Source of the DNA: Microcoleus sp. CAWBG506
GTDB lineage: Bacteria > Cyanobacteriota > Cyanobacteriia > Cyanobacteriales > Microcoleaceae
Assembly: GCA_020883125.1 (NCBI GenBank)
Contig: JAHREW010000033.1
Span: 4,823-62,226 of the forward strand
Direction of reading: 5' to 3'
Length of the DNA: 57,404 nucleotides
Shown here: piece by piece, positions 33,367-42,875 of the stretch
How the letters are laid out: each line of letters begins with the position of its first letter
How positions within the stretch are numbered: position 1 is the stretch's first letter
Translations under genes and position numbers: made by a program
The notes under the pieces: model-generated
The model's input: only the letters and a program-made list of their open reading frames with translations
Databases searched by the model: none
Told to the model about the DNA's origin: nothing

Positions 33367-33627
33367 GTGTCTAACTCTTCGATTACCATCACCGTTAAAT
33401 TTTTTGCAGCCTTTAGTGAAGCCTACAGTGTTTCTGAACAAACATGGGAATTTCCAATCCTTACCCCAGTCTCTCAAGTGCTCGATCGCGCGATCGCCCA
33501 ACATCCCCAATTAGAACCCTGGCGCGATCGCACCCGCTTCGGGATCAACCTAGAATTCGTCTCCCCTGACACCATCCTCCAAGACGGCGACGAAGTTGTA
33601 CTGATTCCCCCTGTCAGTGGTGGCTAG
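33367..33627 (+). CDS. moaD: MoaD/ThiS-family ubiquitin-like sulfur carrier
   Basis: 86 residues, starting at GTG. Ends GDEVVLIPPVSGG: the C-terminal Gly-Gly is the site where an E1-like enzyme makes the thiocarboxylate. IPPVSGG is characteristic of MoaD, the small subunit of molybdopterin synthase, so a role in Mo-cofactor synthesis is likely. No moaE or moeB is nearby. It precedes thrC by about 380 bp. Confidence 0.85.
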   Translation: MSNSSITITVKFFAAFSEAYSVSEQTWEFPILTPVSQVLDRAIAQHPQLEPWRDRTRFGINLEFVSPDTILQDGDEVVLIPPVSGG

Positions 33628-33659
33628 CAGATGGGGCATGGAGGATGGCGGATGGGACA

Positions 33660-33700
33660 TGGGGCAACCCCCCCTGCCCCCCAAGGGGGGATAGCCGATG
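33660..33700. repeat. C-run/G-run repeat, intergenic copy
   Basis: CCCCCCCTGCCCCCCAAGGGGGG-type stretch in the moaD-thrC gap; a looser relative of the C-run/G-run repeats that are in frame in the transketolase-family gene and dnaX. The flanks have GATGG(G)ACAT repeats. No other feature is seen up to thrC. Confidence 0.7.
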
Positions 33701-34011
33701 GGACATCGGAATTAACACCAATAACCAATAACCAATATTAAGTTTTGTAACAAATTGTTCGTCAAATCATCCTTCAACTCGATCGGCCAAGAGGCAAAAC
33801 CCACCGCTGCTGACTTCCAGGCCGAGGCAGAAAACGAGTATAACCCTTGTGGAGTCTTGCACCCAACCCACCCAACGATGCAACTTAAACAACCACCATC
33901 TCACTCAAAAATCAATCCCGACTAAAACAATCGGGTATGGTTGACGCACTAATTTCACCGTGGTATTCTGCGAAAAGAGTTAACAACATTGCAAAACTGG
34001 AGAGTTTAGCT

Positions 34012-35310
34012 ATGACCCAGGCGACCAGAACCCAATCGACAGCAGCAACCTTCACAGCCCTCAAGTGCAAAGAATGCGGCGAAGAATACGAACTTCAAGC
34101 CAAACACGTCTGCGATTGCTGTTTCGGGCCGCTAGAAGTCAAATACGATTACGATGCCATCCGTCGCACCGTTACCAGACAAACCATCGAAGCCGGACCA
34201 AACTCGATTTGGCGTTACCGCGCATTTCTGCCCGTCGCTACAGATAACGTGATCGATGTCGGCACCGGCATGACTCCTCTATTAAAATCCCACCGCCTAG
34301 CTCGTCGCCTGGGTCTAAAAAATCTTTATATTAAAAACGATGCGGTGAATATGCCCACTCTCAGCTTCAAAGATAGAGTGGTATCCGTTGCCCTCAGCAG
34401 AGCGAGAGAATTAGGTTTCACAACAGTATCCTGTGCCAGCACTGGTAATTTAGCTAACTCTACGGCGGCGATCGCAGCCCACGCCGGACTAGACTGCGTA
34501 GTATTCATCCCCTCCGACTTAGAAGCAGGCAAAGTCCTCGGCACTCTAATTTACAATCCAACCGTGATGGCAGTTCACGGCAACTACGACCAAGTTAACC
34601 GCCTCTGCTGCGAAGTAGCCAATACACATGGCTGGGGATTTGTCAACATCAACTTGCGCCCCTACTATTCCGAAGGCTCGAAAACCCTTGGCTACGAAGT
34701 GATCGAACAACTAGGTTGGAAATTGCCCGATCACGTAGTTGCTCCCCTGGCTTCCGGTTCTTTGTTCACCAAAATTTACAAAGGCTTTAACGAATTCACC
34801 GAAGTCGGCTTAGTTGAAGGCAAGAAAGTCCGCTTCAGCGGTGCCCAAGCTGACGGCTGTTCCCCCATCGCCCAAGCCTTCCGCGAAGGCCGCGATTTCG
34901 TCAAACCGGTGAAACCGAATACAATTGCTAAGTCGATCGCGATCGGCAATCCAGCAGACGGGATGTACGCCCTCGACATCGCCCGCAAAACAGGCGGCAA
35001 CATCGAATCCGTCAGCGACACCGAAATCATCGAAGGCATGAAACTGCTAGCCGAAACCGAAGGCATCTTCACCGAAACCGCAGGTGGCACCACGATCGCC
35101 GTCTTGAAGAAACTTGTAGAAGCAGGTAAAATCAACCCCGATGAAACCACCGTCGCCTACATCACCGGCAATGGCTTAAAAACCCAAGAAGCTGTCCAAG
35201 GCTACATCGGCGAACCCATCACCCTCGAACCAAAACTAGAAGCCTTCGAGCGCGCCCTAGAACGGGCTCGGACATTGGAACGCCTAGAATGGCAGCAAGT
35301 TTCGGTTTAA
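34012..35310 (+). CDS. thrC: Threonine synthase
   Basis: 432 residues. Converts O-phosphohomoserine to threonine with PLP. An N-terminal zinc-ribbon-like part (CKECGEEY ... CDCCFGPLEV) is followed by the PLP-lysine site in MPTLSFKDRVVSVAL, then STGNLANSTAAIAAHAGL (phosphate-binding loop), and GSKTLGYEVIEQLGW. ATG 34012 was chosen (GGAGAG 8-9 bp upstream) over an ATG 75 bp earlier that adds an unconserved leader. A second sulfur-carrier gene follows 138 bp downstream. Confidence 0.93.
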   Translation: MTQATRTQSTAATFTALKCKECGEEYELQAKHVCDCCFGPLEVKYDYDAIRRTVTRQTIEAGPNSIWRYRAFLPVATDNVIDVGTGMTPLLKSHRLARRLGLKNLYIKNDAVNMPTLSFKDRVVSVALSRARELGFTTVSCASTGNLANSTAAIAAHAGLDCVVFIPSDLEAGKVLGTLIYNPTVMAVHGNYDQVNRLCCEVANTHGWGFVNINLRPYYSEGSKTLGYEVIEQLGWKLPDHVVAPLASGSLFTKIYKGFNEFTEVGLVEGKKVRFSGAQADGCSPIAQAFREGRDFVKPVKPNTIAKSIAIGNPADGMYALDIARKTGGNIESVSDTEIIEGMKLLAETEGIFTETAGGTTIAVLKKLVEAGKINPDETTVAYITGNGLKTQEAVQGYIGEPITLEPKLEAFERALERARTLERLEWQQVSV

Positions 35311-35444
35311 TAGTCATTAGTCATTAGTCATTGGTCATTAGTCATTAGTTATCAAGCTGTTGACTGTTGACTGCTGACTGCTGACTGTTGACTGTTGACT
35401 GCTGACTAATGACTGCTGACTAAGGACTACTGACTAAGGACTAA
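35311..35444. repeat. Heptameric tandem repeat array
   Basis: Runs of (GTCATTA)n, (CTGTTGA)n, (CTGACTG)n and (GACTAAG)n, all 7 bp, between thrC and the next small gene. Similar heptamers occur at 27209-27268 and around 37980-38010. Confidence 0.9.
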
Positions 35445-35448
35445 AAAA

Positions 35449-35724
35449 ATGACTGTTAAAGTTTTAATTCCCACACCACTGCAAAAATTCACCAACAATC
35501 AAGCCACAATAGAATGCGGTGGTGCAAACATTTCTGAACTGATTGAAGCCCTCGAAACAAATTGTCCCGGCATCAAAAAAAGCCTGTGTGACGAACAAGG
35601 AACACCTCGTAGATTTTTGAATTTCTACGTCAATGCTGAAGACATCCGGTTTTTGGAAGGTACCGAAACTGCTCTTAAAGATGGCGATGAAGTGAGTATT
35701 GTACCGGCGGTTGCTGGCGGTTGA
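35449..35724 (+). CDS. MoaD/ThiS-family sulfur carrier (CysO-like)
   Basis: 91 residues, ending [13 protein letters not shown] with the C-terminal Gly-Gly. [17 protein letters not shown] and the IVPAVAGG ending resemble CysO-type carriers, which donate sulfide to PLP enzymes of the cysteine/homocysteine type. Its position next to a PLP enzyme gene (thrC), separated only by a repeat, makes it a candidate for amino-acid sulfur transfer, but this is inference. Confidence 0.85.
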   Translation: MTVKVLIPTPLQKFTNNQATIECGGANISELIEALETNCPGIKKSLCDEQGTPRRFLNFYVNAEDIRFLEGTETALKDGDEVSIVPAVAGG

Positions 35725-35743
35725 TTGATTTTCAAAGAAATCA

Positions 35744-35863
35744 GGACACGGCACTGCCGTGTCCCTACAATTAATCTGGCGTAGGGACACGGCACTGCCG
35801 TGTCCTCTATTGCTTCAGTCATCTCCAGAAAAGCTTGTTTTGAACAGGCAAGATGCCTGTTCC
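35744..35863. repeat. Palindromic repeat cluster
   Basis: GGACACGGCA-C-TGCCGTGTCC at 35744-35764 and again at 35785-35805, in opposite orientation by their flanks, followed by GAACAGGCA/TGCCTGTTC at 35842-35863. The same two families adjoin at 24.5-24.7 kb. Confidence 0.92.
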
Positions 35864-35919
35864 ACAATAAATATGGTCGATGTCTATTTATCTGCTGCGG
35901 TTGCAAATGACGATCGCAA

Positions 35920-37785
35920 CTAGGAAACTACGGAGGCTACTTTTGCAGCAGTCCGGGGACGGCGGCGGCCTGTTACTTTATTCACAGGGGCTGGTACTGG
36001 GGCTGGTACTGAGGATGCTAGTTTAGGTGCTTCAATGGAAAGCTGTTTTTGCACAGTTTCCGATCGCACTGCTTCTTCAGGAATTTGCATCAGGAATACC
36101 AGCATGGGATTGCTTTGCAATTCCCGCCGCAGCACTCGCGCAATTGCTTTTTCTATTTGTGTTTGCACTCCTACCCAGTCCACATCAACTTGTGAGTCAG
36201 CATTCGCCGCAGGTTTGACAAATTCTGACCAACGATCGCTCAAAATTGTTTCAATGGTTTGAGTGATTAATCCTATCACTTCGGTGCGATCGGCTGATGT
36301 CACTACACCTTTCAAGTGTACTTCCGGCTTGGCCACTAATTTGCCTTCCCAATTCAAAGCCGCCGCTACTGTTACCGCCCCATCTCCGGCTAACTGTTGG
36401 CGTTCCTTAAGCACGTTTGCTTTGACTACTCCCGATCGCGAAGAGTCTACCAACTCTATTCCTGAAGGCACTTTACCAGCCACTCGCATCGAATTTTCGG
36501 TCAATTCTACAACATCACCGTTGTCAATAATCACCATATTGCTAGCGGGAATGCCCATGCTTTGAGCCGTCTTGGAGTGCTGAACCAGCATCCGATGTTC
36601 CCCGTGCACGGGTAAGAAGAATTTGGGACGAGTCATGTTAATCATTAACTTTTGGTCTTCTTGACAACCGTGTCCCGAAACGTGAATTCCCTTGTCGCGC
36701 CCGTAAACTACATTTGCGCCCAGCATCATCAATTTGTCGATCGTATTTACCACTGCGATCGTATTTCCCGGAATCGGGTTCGCTGAGAAGATGACTGTAT
36801 CGCCTTTTCTGATTTTCAGTTCGTGATGTTCCCCGTTAGCAATCCGAGTCATCGCCGCCATTGGTTCGCCTTGGGAACCTGTGGTTAAAATCAGTACCTT
36901 GTCATCTGGTAAATTGCGAATTTCTTTCAGGGGTTTGAAGATACTATCTTCGCATTTGATGTAGCCTAGATTGCGGCAGTGAGCGATGACATTCAACATC
37001 GATCGACCTACCACTCCTACATACCGATTGTTTTTCTTAGCTAGTTCTAACACTATTTGCAATCGGTGTACCGAAGAAGCAAACGTCGTCACCATTACTC
37101 GTCCCGTTGCTTGAGCGATAATTCTGTCTAAATTCGGATAAACAGAACGTTCTGAAGCCGTAAAACCGGGAACTTCCGAGTTAGTGGAATCGCTAATCAA
37201 GCACAGCACGCCTTTTTCGCCATACTCCGCCAATTTTTGGAAGTCAAAATGCTCGCCGTCTACAGGAGTGTGGTCAATTTTAAAGTCTCCCGTGTGGATC
37301 AAAATTCCCACTGGGGTGTGAATCGCCACGGTGAAACTGTCGGCCATCGAGTGAGTGTTGCGAATATATTCGACTAAGAAATTCTTGCCAATTCTCACCA
37401 TGTCGCGCGGCCTAACTGTTCTCAATTCTGTGCGGTGAGACACTCCCGCTTCCTCTAATTTTCCGGCTAGCAAAGCCATAGCCAAACGCGGCCCGTAAAT
37501 CACCGGAATTTCAAATTGTTTGAGGTGATAAGGGATACCGCCGATGTGGTCTTCGTGACCGTGAGTTACGATCATACCTTTAATTTTGTGGCTGTTTTCC
37601 CGCAGGTAAGTCATGTCTGGTAAGACAATATTTACCCCGTGCATTCCATCTGTCGGGAATGCTAAACCTGCATCCAAAAGAATTATTTCGTCTCCGTACT
37701 CGAATACACAAGTATTTTTACCGATTTCGTGGAGCCCGCCGAGGGGAATAACTTTTAGAGCCTGTCCAGTTGTATTTTTGATCAT
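35920..37785 (-). CDS. rnj: Ribonuclease J
   Basis: 621 residues. Metallo-beta-lactamase/beta-CASP nuclease that degrades and matures RNA from the 5' end. VTHGHEDHIGGIPYHL is the metal site, and HTGDFKIDHTPVDG, TTGSQGEPMAAMTRIANG and FLPVHGEHRMLVQH are the beta-CASP and closing motifs. The C-terminal 60 residues (PVPAPVPAPVNKVTGRRRPR) are a basic, proline-rich tail, common in cyanobacterial RNase J. It follows dapA and asd on the same strand, an order known from other cyanobacteria. Confidence 0.95.
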   Translation of the reverse strand: MIKNTTGQALKVIPLGGLHEIGKNTCVFEYGDEIILLDAGLAFPTDGMHGVNIVLPDMTYLRENSHKIKGMIVTHGHEDHIGGIPYHLKQFEIPVIYGPRLAMALLAGKLEEAGVSHRTELRTVRPRDMVRIGKNFLVEYIRNTHSMADSFTVAIHTPVGILIHTGDFKIDHTPVDGEHFDFQKLAEYGEKGVLCLISDSTNSEVPGFTASERSVYPNLDRIIAQATGRVMVTTFASSVHRLQIVLELAKKNNRYVGVVGRSMLNVIAHCRNLGYIKCEDSIFKPLKEIRNLPDDKVLILTTGSQGEPMAAMTRIANGEHHELKIRKGDTVIFSANPIPGNTIAVVNTIDKLMMLGANVVYGRDKGIHVSGHGCQEDQKLMINMTRPKFFLPVHGEHRMLVQHSKTAQSMGIPASNMVIIDNGDVVELTENSMRVAGKVPSGIELVDSSRSGVVKANVLKERQQLAGDGAVTVAAALNWEGKLVAKPEVHLKGVVTSADRTEVIGLITQTIETILSDRWSEFVKPAANADSQVDVDWVGVQTQIEKAIARVLRRELQSNPMLVFLMQIPEEAVRSETVQKQLSIEAPKLASSVPAPVPAPVNKVTGRRRPRTAAKVASVVS

Positions 37786-38054
37786 GCGTATCCTTTGTTA
37801 GTTTTTTCTTATTTGTCTGTTGACTGTTGTCTTCTGTTTTTTTTTCGGCTGTTTGTTGATGTGGGATGTTTTTTCCATGATATTTGTGGAAAAATCTCCT
37901 GCGGGTTTTACTCTCCCGTACAGTCAGTTGTCTTGGGTCTTCAATCACCACTTCTTAGTTTTCAGCTAATAACTCATAGCTAATCACTAATGATTAATGA
38001 CTAATGACTAATCACAACCAATATTTAGTTTTCAGAAAACTCGTTCTCGCCTCT

Positions 38055-38948
38055 CTAGCTAGCTGATATCTGTGCTAACTGACTCAGTGCGTCCTTTAAT
38101 TTTTGAGTCACCTCAACGGGCGGATCGCACAGGGGCGGACGGGTGGAACCTACATCCCAGCCTTGAAGTTTAAGAGCTGTCTTGACTGGAATCGGATTTG
38201 TGGTGAGAAAAAGAGCTTTAAACAAGTCAAATAGTTGCAAGTGAATCTGGGTAGCGACTTGAACTTGACCCGTCTCAAAAGCTTCGATCATCTGTTGTAG
38301 TTGCTCTCCGACCAGATGGCTGGCTACGCTAACTACACCAGAGCCTCCTACCGCCAGCATCGGCAAAGTTAGGGAATCATCTCCAGAATAGATGGCAAAT
38401 TCCGGCGATGTCAAGCGTCTAATTTGGCTGGCTTGATCTAAGTTGCCACTTGCTTCTTTTACTGCTACAATGTTCGGAATTTCTGCCAATTGAGCCACTG
38501 TTTCCGGCAACATATTTTGGCCAGTGCGACCGGGGATGTTATATAACATTATAGGCAATTCTGGAGCAGATTGGGCGATCGCCCGAAAATGATTGTACAA
38601 ACCTTCTTGTGGTGGCTTGTTGTAATAGGGCACCACCTGCAAGCAACCGTCTAAACCGAGTTTAGCTGCTTTTTGTGTTGCTTCGATCGCCTCGCGAGTT
38701 GAATTCGATCCCGCTCCTGCTATGACTTTTGCTTTACCTGCTACTGCCTGCTGCACCACCTGAAATAACTCGTACTCCTCATCCCAAGTCATCGTGGGAG
38801 ATTCGCCCGTTGTTCCGCACACTACCAAGCTATCCGTACCGCGATCGGCTAAATACACCGCCAACTGCTCTGCTACCGCATAGTTAACGCTGCCGTCTTC
38901 CTTAAACGGCGTAATCATTGCAGTCAGAACCCGTCCAAACTTTACCAC
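38055..38948 (-). CDS. dapA: 4-hydroxy-tetrahydrodipicolinate synthase
   Basis: 297 residues. Condenses pyruvate with aspartate semialdehyde at the start of lysine/meso-DAP synthesis. [43 protein letters not shown] (Tyr of the proton relay) and [10 protein letters not shown] with the Schiff-base Lys are all present. The product of asd, just upstream, is its substrate; the two lie 114 bp apart and are probably co-transcribed. Confidence 0.96.
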   Translation of the reverse strand: MVKFGRVLTAMITPFKEDGSVNYAVAEQLAVYLADRGTDSLVVCGTTGESPTMTWDEEYELFQVVQQAVAGKAKVIAGAGSNSTREAIEATQKAAKLGLDGCLQVVPYYNKPPQEGLYNHFRAIAQSAPELPIMLYNIPGRTGQNMLPETVAQLAEIPNIVAVKEASGNLDQASQIRRLTSPEFAIYSGDDSLTLPMLAVGGSGVVSVASHLVGEQLQQMIEAFETGQVQVATQIHLQLFDLFKALFLTTNPIPVKTALKLQGWDVGSTRPPLCDPPVEVTQKLKDALSQLAQISAS

Positions 38949-39062
38949 ACTTTCTCCGATTTTAGACTTGTGATTTTTGATTTGAAATTTTTGATTTTAG
39001 ATGAAACGTTAATCTAAAATCCCTCCTGCTGCAAAACCTCTTACCTATGGGGATAGTTCCCG

Positions 39063-40106
39063 CTACTTAGAAACAGCCGCCCGCTGGGTTTGCAGTAATT
39101 TTTTTGTGGCGAGCAACTCGGCTATCTGCACTGCATTTAAAGCCGCCCCTTTGCGAATTTGATCGCCACTTAGCCACATTTCCAACCCGCAGGGGTGAGA
39201 AATATCTTGGCGTATCCTGCCTACCAACACCTCATCCTTACCGCTAGCCTCTGCGGGCATCGGGAAATAATTCGCTTGCCAGTCTTCTACCAGCTTAACC
39301 CCTTTTGCCTGCTTTAAAATGTCTCTAGCCTCGATCGCACTAAAAGGCTCTGCAAATTCTAGATTAATCGCTTCGGAATGGGCCCGGAGTACGGGAACCC
39401 GAATACAAGTTGCAGAAATTTTGATTTCTTGAGTCCCAAATATTTTCCGAGTTTCGTTCACCATTTTCATCTCTTCCTCACAATACCCGAACTCGTTAAT
39501 CGCGGTGTTGTGCGGAAACAAATTAAATGCTAAGGGGTAGGGAAATATCTCCGTTTTGGGTGTTTCTCCCGCCAAAATTGCTCTTGCTTGAGCTTTCATT
39601 TCCTCCATTGCCCTAGCCCCGGCGCCGCTGGCAGACTGGTAAGTAGCTACAACTATGCGCTTGACTGGTCTCACTTGGTGAAGAGGCCAAACGGCCACTG
39701 CCATCAAAATCGTGGTGCAGTTGGGATTAGCAATTATACCTCGGTGAGACGCCACTGCTTCGGGATTGACTTCGGGAACCACTAGCGGTACCGTCGCATC
39801 CATACGGAAAGCGCTGGAATTGTCTATTACCACTGCTCCTGCTGCTACTGCTTTCGGAGCCCAAAATTTGGAAGTAGAGCCGCCAGCCGAAGCCAGCACT
39901 AGATCTACATTATCAAACGAGCGATCGGATACTGCCTCCACCGATAGCATGGAGCTACCAAAGGGCAATTTTGCACCCGCAGAACGTTCCGAAGCCAGCA
40001 GCTTCAAGTCTGCCAACGGAAAACTGCGACTGTGCAAGAGTTCTAGCAACTCCGCACCGACAGCACCCGTAGCTCCTAAAATGGCAACTCGATAGGATTG
40101 AGACAA
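39063..40106 (-). CDS. asd: Aspartate-semialdehyde dehydrogenase
   Basis: 347 residues. Reduces aspartyl phosphate to the semialdehyde for Lys, Thr and Met. VAILGATGAVGAELLELL is the NADP-binding start, IIANPNCTTILMAV has the catalytic Cys, and SASGAGARAMEEM and RVPVLRAHSEAI follow. The start is set at a TTG (40106): GGAGG lies 8 bp upstream, and the protein then begins as (M)SQSYRVAILGATG. A GTG at 40121 overlaps that ribosome site and is less likely. It leads the asd-dapA-rnj cluster. Confidence 0.93.
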   Translation of the reverse strand: MSQSYRVAILGATGAVGAELLELLHSRSFPLADLKLLASERSAGAKLPFGSSMLSVEAVSDRSFDNVDLVLASAGGSTSKFWAPKAVAAGAVVIDNSSAFRMDATVPLVVPEVNPEAVASHRGIIANPNCTTILMAVAVWPLHQVRPVKRIVVATYQSASGAGARAMEEMKAQARAILAGETPKTEIFPYPLAFNLFPHNTAINEFGYCEEEMKMVNETRKIFGTQEIKISATCIRVPVLRAHSEAINLEFAEPFSAIEARDILKQAKGVKLVEDWQANYFPMPAEASGKDEVLVGRIRQDISHPCGLEMWLSGDQIRKGAALNAVQIAELLATKKLLQTQRAAVSK

Positions 40107-40121
40107 ATTAGTTTCCTCCAC

Positions 40122-40600
40122 AAATTAGATTGTAAGCGATCGAAATCTGGAATTTAAATAACCGCAATACTCAATATAAAACTTAATTAATCTTAGGCGA
40201 CATCAGAATCGGTTAGGATGGCAAGGGCGCAGTTAACCGGACTTGCCACTCCAGCCTCACGGCTGCGATCGCATCGTAGCCATCGCTAGTTTAGCAAGGA
40301 ATGAACTGCCCTGTGGCCATAACCACAAACAAATAGCCTATTGTTGACTTTGAGACGCTTTTGTGGCGTAGCATTGACTTCTGAAGGCGATACGTGCTAT
40401 GGTGCTTCGGCAATTAGTGTGTTGAACCTCCACAAAGTGTTCTGCTCCGCAAAACCTATGCACAACAATGATTGGCAGCCTCGTCAGGTATAGGTGTTTG
40501 TAGTTGTGCCAGTACGATTAAAAGCGTACAAACTTAAAATGCAGGCAAAGTCAGATTTGTATGTATTTTATATCACTATTGTTAAATATCAAAGAAGCCG
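40122..40600. other. Divergent promoter region between asd and tig
   Basis: 479 bp with no gene. Only scattered HIP1-like sites and an A/T-rich block just before tig are seen. Promoters for both directions must lie here, but no clear box can be assigned. Confidence 0.5.
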
Positions 40601-42010
40601 ATGAAAGTAACCCAGGAAAAACTTCCAGCTAGCCAAATTGGTCTGGAAATCGAAGTACCATCATCCAAGTCAAAACAAGCCTACGAGCAAGTAATTAAAC
40701 AATTTGCTCGCGAAATTAACATTCCTGGGTTCCGCAAAGGCAAAGTTCCCCGCCAAGTTTTGCTACAGCGCCTAGGTCAAACTCGATTGAAGGCAACGGC
40801 TTTAGAAAACTTGATTAATGACTCCCTACAAAAAGCCCTGGAACAAGAAAAAATTGCAGCCATTGGCACTTTTGAACTCAGCACCGAGTTTGAAGAGTTA
40901 CTGTCTAAGTTTGACCCGGAACAGCCACTGACATTCTCAGCTAAGGTTGACGTAGAACCAGAAGTGAAAATGGGTGAGTACACAGGCTTGCAACTTCAAG
41001 CAGAAGAAGCTAAGTACGATGAGGCTCAAGTAGATGAGGTATTGGCAAAATATCGATCGGACAAAGCTGCTTTAATCCCCGTAGAAGGCCGACCAGCTCA
41101 ACTAGGAGACATGGCTTTGGTTGATTTCGCAGGCAGATTTGCAGACGCGCCATTCGGCGAAACACCCGCAGAAATTCCTGGTGGTCAAGCAGAAGACTTT
41201 CAAGTAGAATTATCGGAAAATCAGTTTGTACCTGGTTTTATCCAAGGCATGATCGGCATGAATCCGGGAGAAACCAGAGAAGTTTCTGTACAGTTTCCTG
41301 ACGAGTATAGCAGTGAAGAATTAGCCGGAAAACCAGCAGTCTTTACGATTACTCTCAAAGAACTTAAGGAAAAAGAATTGCCGGAGTTGGACGACGATTT
41401 CGCCAAAGAAGTTAGCGAGTTTGAAACCTTGGCCGAACTGCGCGAGTCCCTAGAAACTCGGTTTAAAGGAGACCAAGAGCGCAAAACTTCAGGGAACAAA
41501 GAAAAAGCAATATTAGAAGCCCTAGTGGAACTAATAGAAGTGGAAATTCCCGAAACAATGCTAGAACGCGAAGTGGATTTATTGCTGAATCAACAAGCAG
41601 CCCAATTGAAAAATTACGGCATAGATATCAACCAACTGTTTACTGAAGAAAACATGGGACCGATGCGGGAACGCTCCCGTCCAGAAGCCATCCATCGCAT
41701 CAAGCAGTCTCTAGCTCTAGCAGAAATAGCCAAGCTGGAATCTTTGTCTGTAGAACCAGCAGAAGTAGCAGCAGAAGTAGCCAGCGTCAGAAAGCAGTTT
41801 CCGAAAGGAGATTTTGACCCCGAAAGGTTGCAGCAATTTGTCCGAGAAGATTTGCTCAAACAAAAAACCATCAAATGGTTGGAAGAAAAGGGGACAATCG
41901 AACTCTTACCAGAAGGTTCTCTGACTCCGGTAGTAGATGAAGATGATGATGATGAAGAAACTTCAGAAGCATCCACAACTGTTGAAGTAGAAGTAGTAGG
42001 AGAAGACTAG
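40601..42010 (+). CDS. tig: Trigger factor
   Basis: 469 residues. Ribosome-bound chaperone and peptidyl-prolyl isomerase. The N-terminal ribosome-binding part has INIPGFRKGKVPRQVLLQRLG (the GFRxGKxP signature); the FKBP-type middle has VEGRPAQLGDMALVDFAG; the C-terminal half is helical and ends in a very acidic tail (DEDDDDEETSEAST), usual in cyanobacteria. First gene of tig-clpP-clpX. Confidence 0.96.
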   Translation: MKVTQEKLPASQIGLEIEVPSSKSKQAYEQVIKQFAREINIPGFRKGKVPRQVLLQRLGQTRLKATALENLINDSLQKALEQEKIAAIGTFELSTEFEELLSKFDPEQPLTFSAKVDVEPEVKMGEYTGLQLQAEEAKYDEAQVDEVLAKYRSDKAALIPVEGRPAQLGDMALVDFAGRFADAPFGETPAEIPGGQAEDFQVELSENQFVPGFIQGMIGMNPGETREVSVQFPDEYSSEELAGKPAVFTITLKELKEKELPELDDDFAKEVSEFETLAELRESLETRFKGDQERKTSGNKEKAILEALVELIEVEIPETMLEREVDLLLNQQAAQLKNYGIDINQLFTEENMGPMRERSRPEAIHRIKQSLALAEIAKLESLSVEPAEVAAEVASVRKQFPKGDFDPERLQQFVREDLLKQKTIKWLEEKGTIELLPEGSLTPVVDEDDDDEETSEASTTVEVEVVGED

Positions 42011-42176
42011 CACCCGAAGCTAGAAGGGAGAAGGTGGGAGGGGGTGGCCAAATTCCCAATTCCCAATCCCCAATTCCCCCATCTCACTTTAGAAAGGGCA
42101 TAATAGTTAAAAGCTGGCGGCTTAATTTCAAGCTTTCATCAGCCGTAAAAAGTCTATAATCCTTGACTGGTGTCTT

Positions 42177-42866
42177 ATGGTTGTATCTCAATCTTCCAAC
42201 TACTTAATTACAAGCTCTAACAATTTTGAGGTCAGCGACCACCCCAGCAACGTAGTGCCAATGGTACTCGAACAGTCGGGGATGGGCGAGCGAGCCTTTG
42301 ATATTTACTCGCGCTTGCTGCGGGAGCGCATTGTGTTTTTAGGAACCCCTGTAACTGACGAAGTGGCAGATTCCATAGTGGCTCAGCTACTGTTTCTAGA
42401 CGCCGAAGATCCAGAAAAAGACATTCAAATGTACATAAATTCCCCCGGTGGTTCGGTGACGGCCGGCATGGCAATTTATGACACAATGCAACAAATCCGC
42501 CCGGATGTGGTGACAATTTGTTATGGTTTAGCAGCAAGTATGGGTGCATTTCTGTTGACAGCGGGAGCTGCGGGCAAACGGATGTCTCTTCCCAGTTCGA
42601 GAATTATGATTCACCAGCCCCTGGGCGGTGCCCAAGGTCAAGCAGTAGATATTGAGATTCAAGCCAAAGAAATCCTTTATCATAAGCGTAAGCTGAATGA
42701 ACTGTTAGCGCACCACACAGGTCAACCGATCGATAAATTAGAGGCGGATACCGATCGCGACTTTTTCATGTCAGCGGCAGAAGCCAAAGATTACGGATTG
42801 GTCGATCAAGTCATAGCTAAGGAAAACCTTCCGGCGGCGGGAGAGAATGTCAGTGCACTGAATTAA
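42177..42866 (+). CDS. clpP: ATP-dependent Clp protease proteolytic subunit
   Basis: 229 residues. Catalytic triad Ser121 (GLAASMGAF), His146 (MIHQPLGG) and Asp195 (DTDRDFF), at the spacing of the E. coli enzyme. The N-terminus is about 28 residues longer than the conserved core that begins at [14 protein letters not shown]; an internal start there is possible. By position before clpX it corresponds to ClpP2 of Synechocystis. Just 9 bp separate it from clpX. Confidence 0.95.
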   Translation: MVVSQSSNYLITSSNNFEVSDHPSNVVPMVLEQSGMGERAFDIYSRLLRERIVFLGTPVTDEVADSIVAQLLFLDAEDPEKDIQMYINSPGGSVTAGMAIYDTMQQIRPDVVTICYGLAASMGAFLLTAGAAGKRMSLPSSRIMIHQPLGGAQGQAVDIEIQAKEILYHKRKLNELLAHHTGQPIDKLEADTDRDFFMSAAEAKDYGLVDQVIAKENLPAAGENVSALN

Positions 42867-42875
42867 GAGGCTGTT

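Noticed and set aside
40122..40600. CIRCE element before tig-clpP-clpX
   Set aside because: No TTAGCACTC-N9-GAGTGCTAA was found in the gap.
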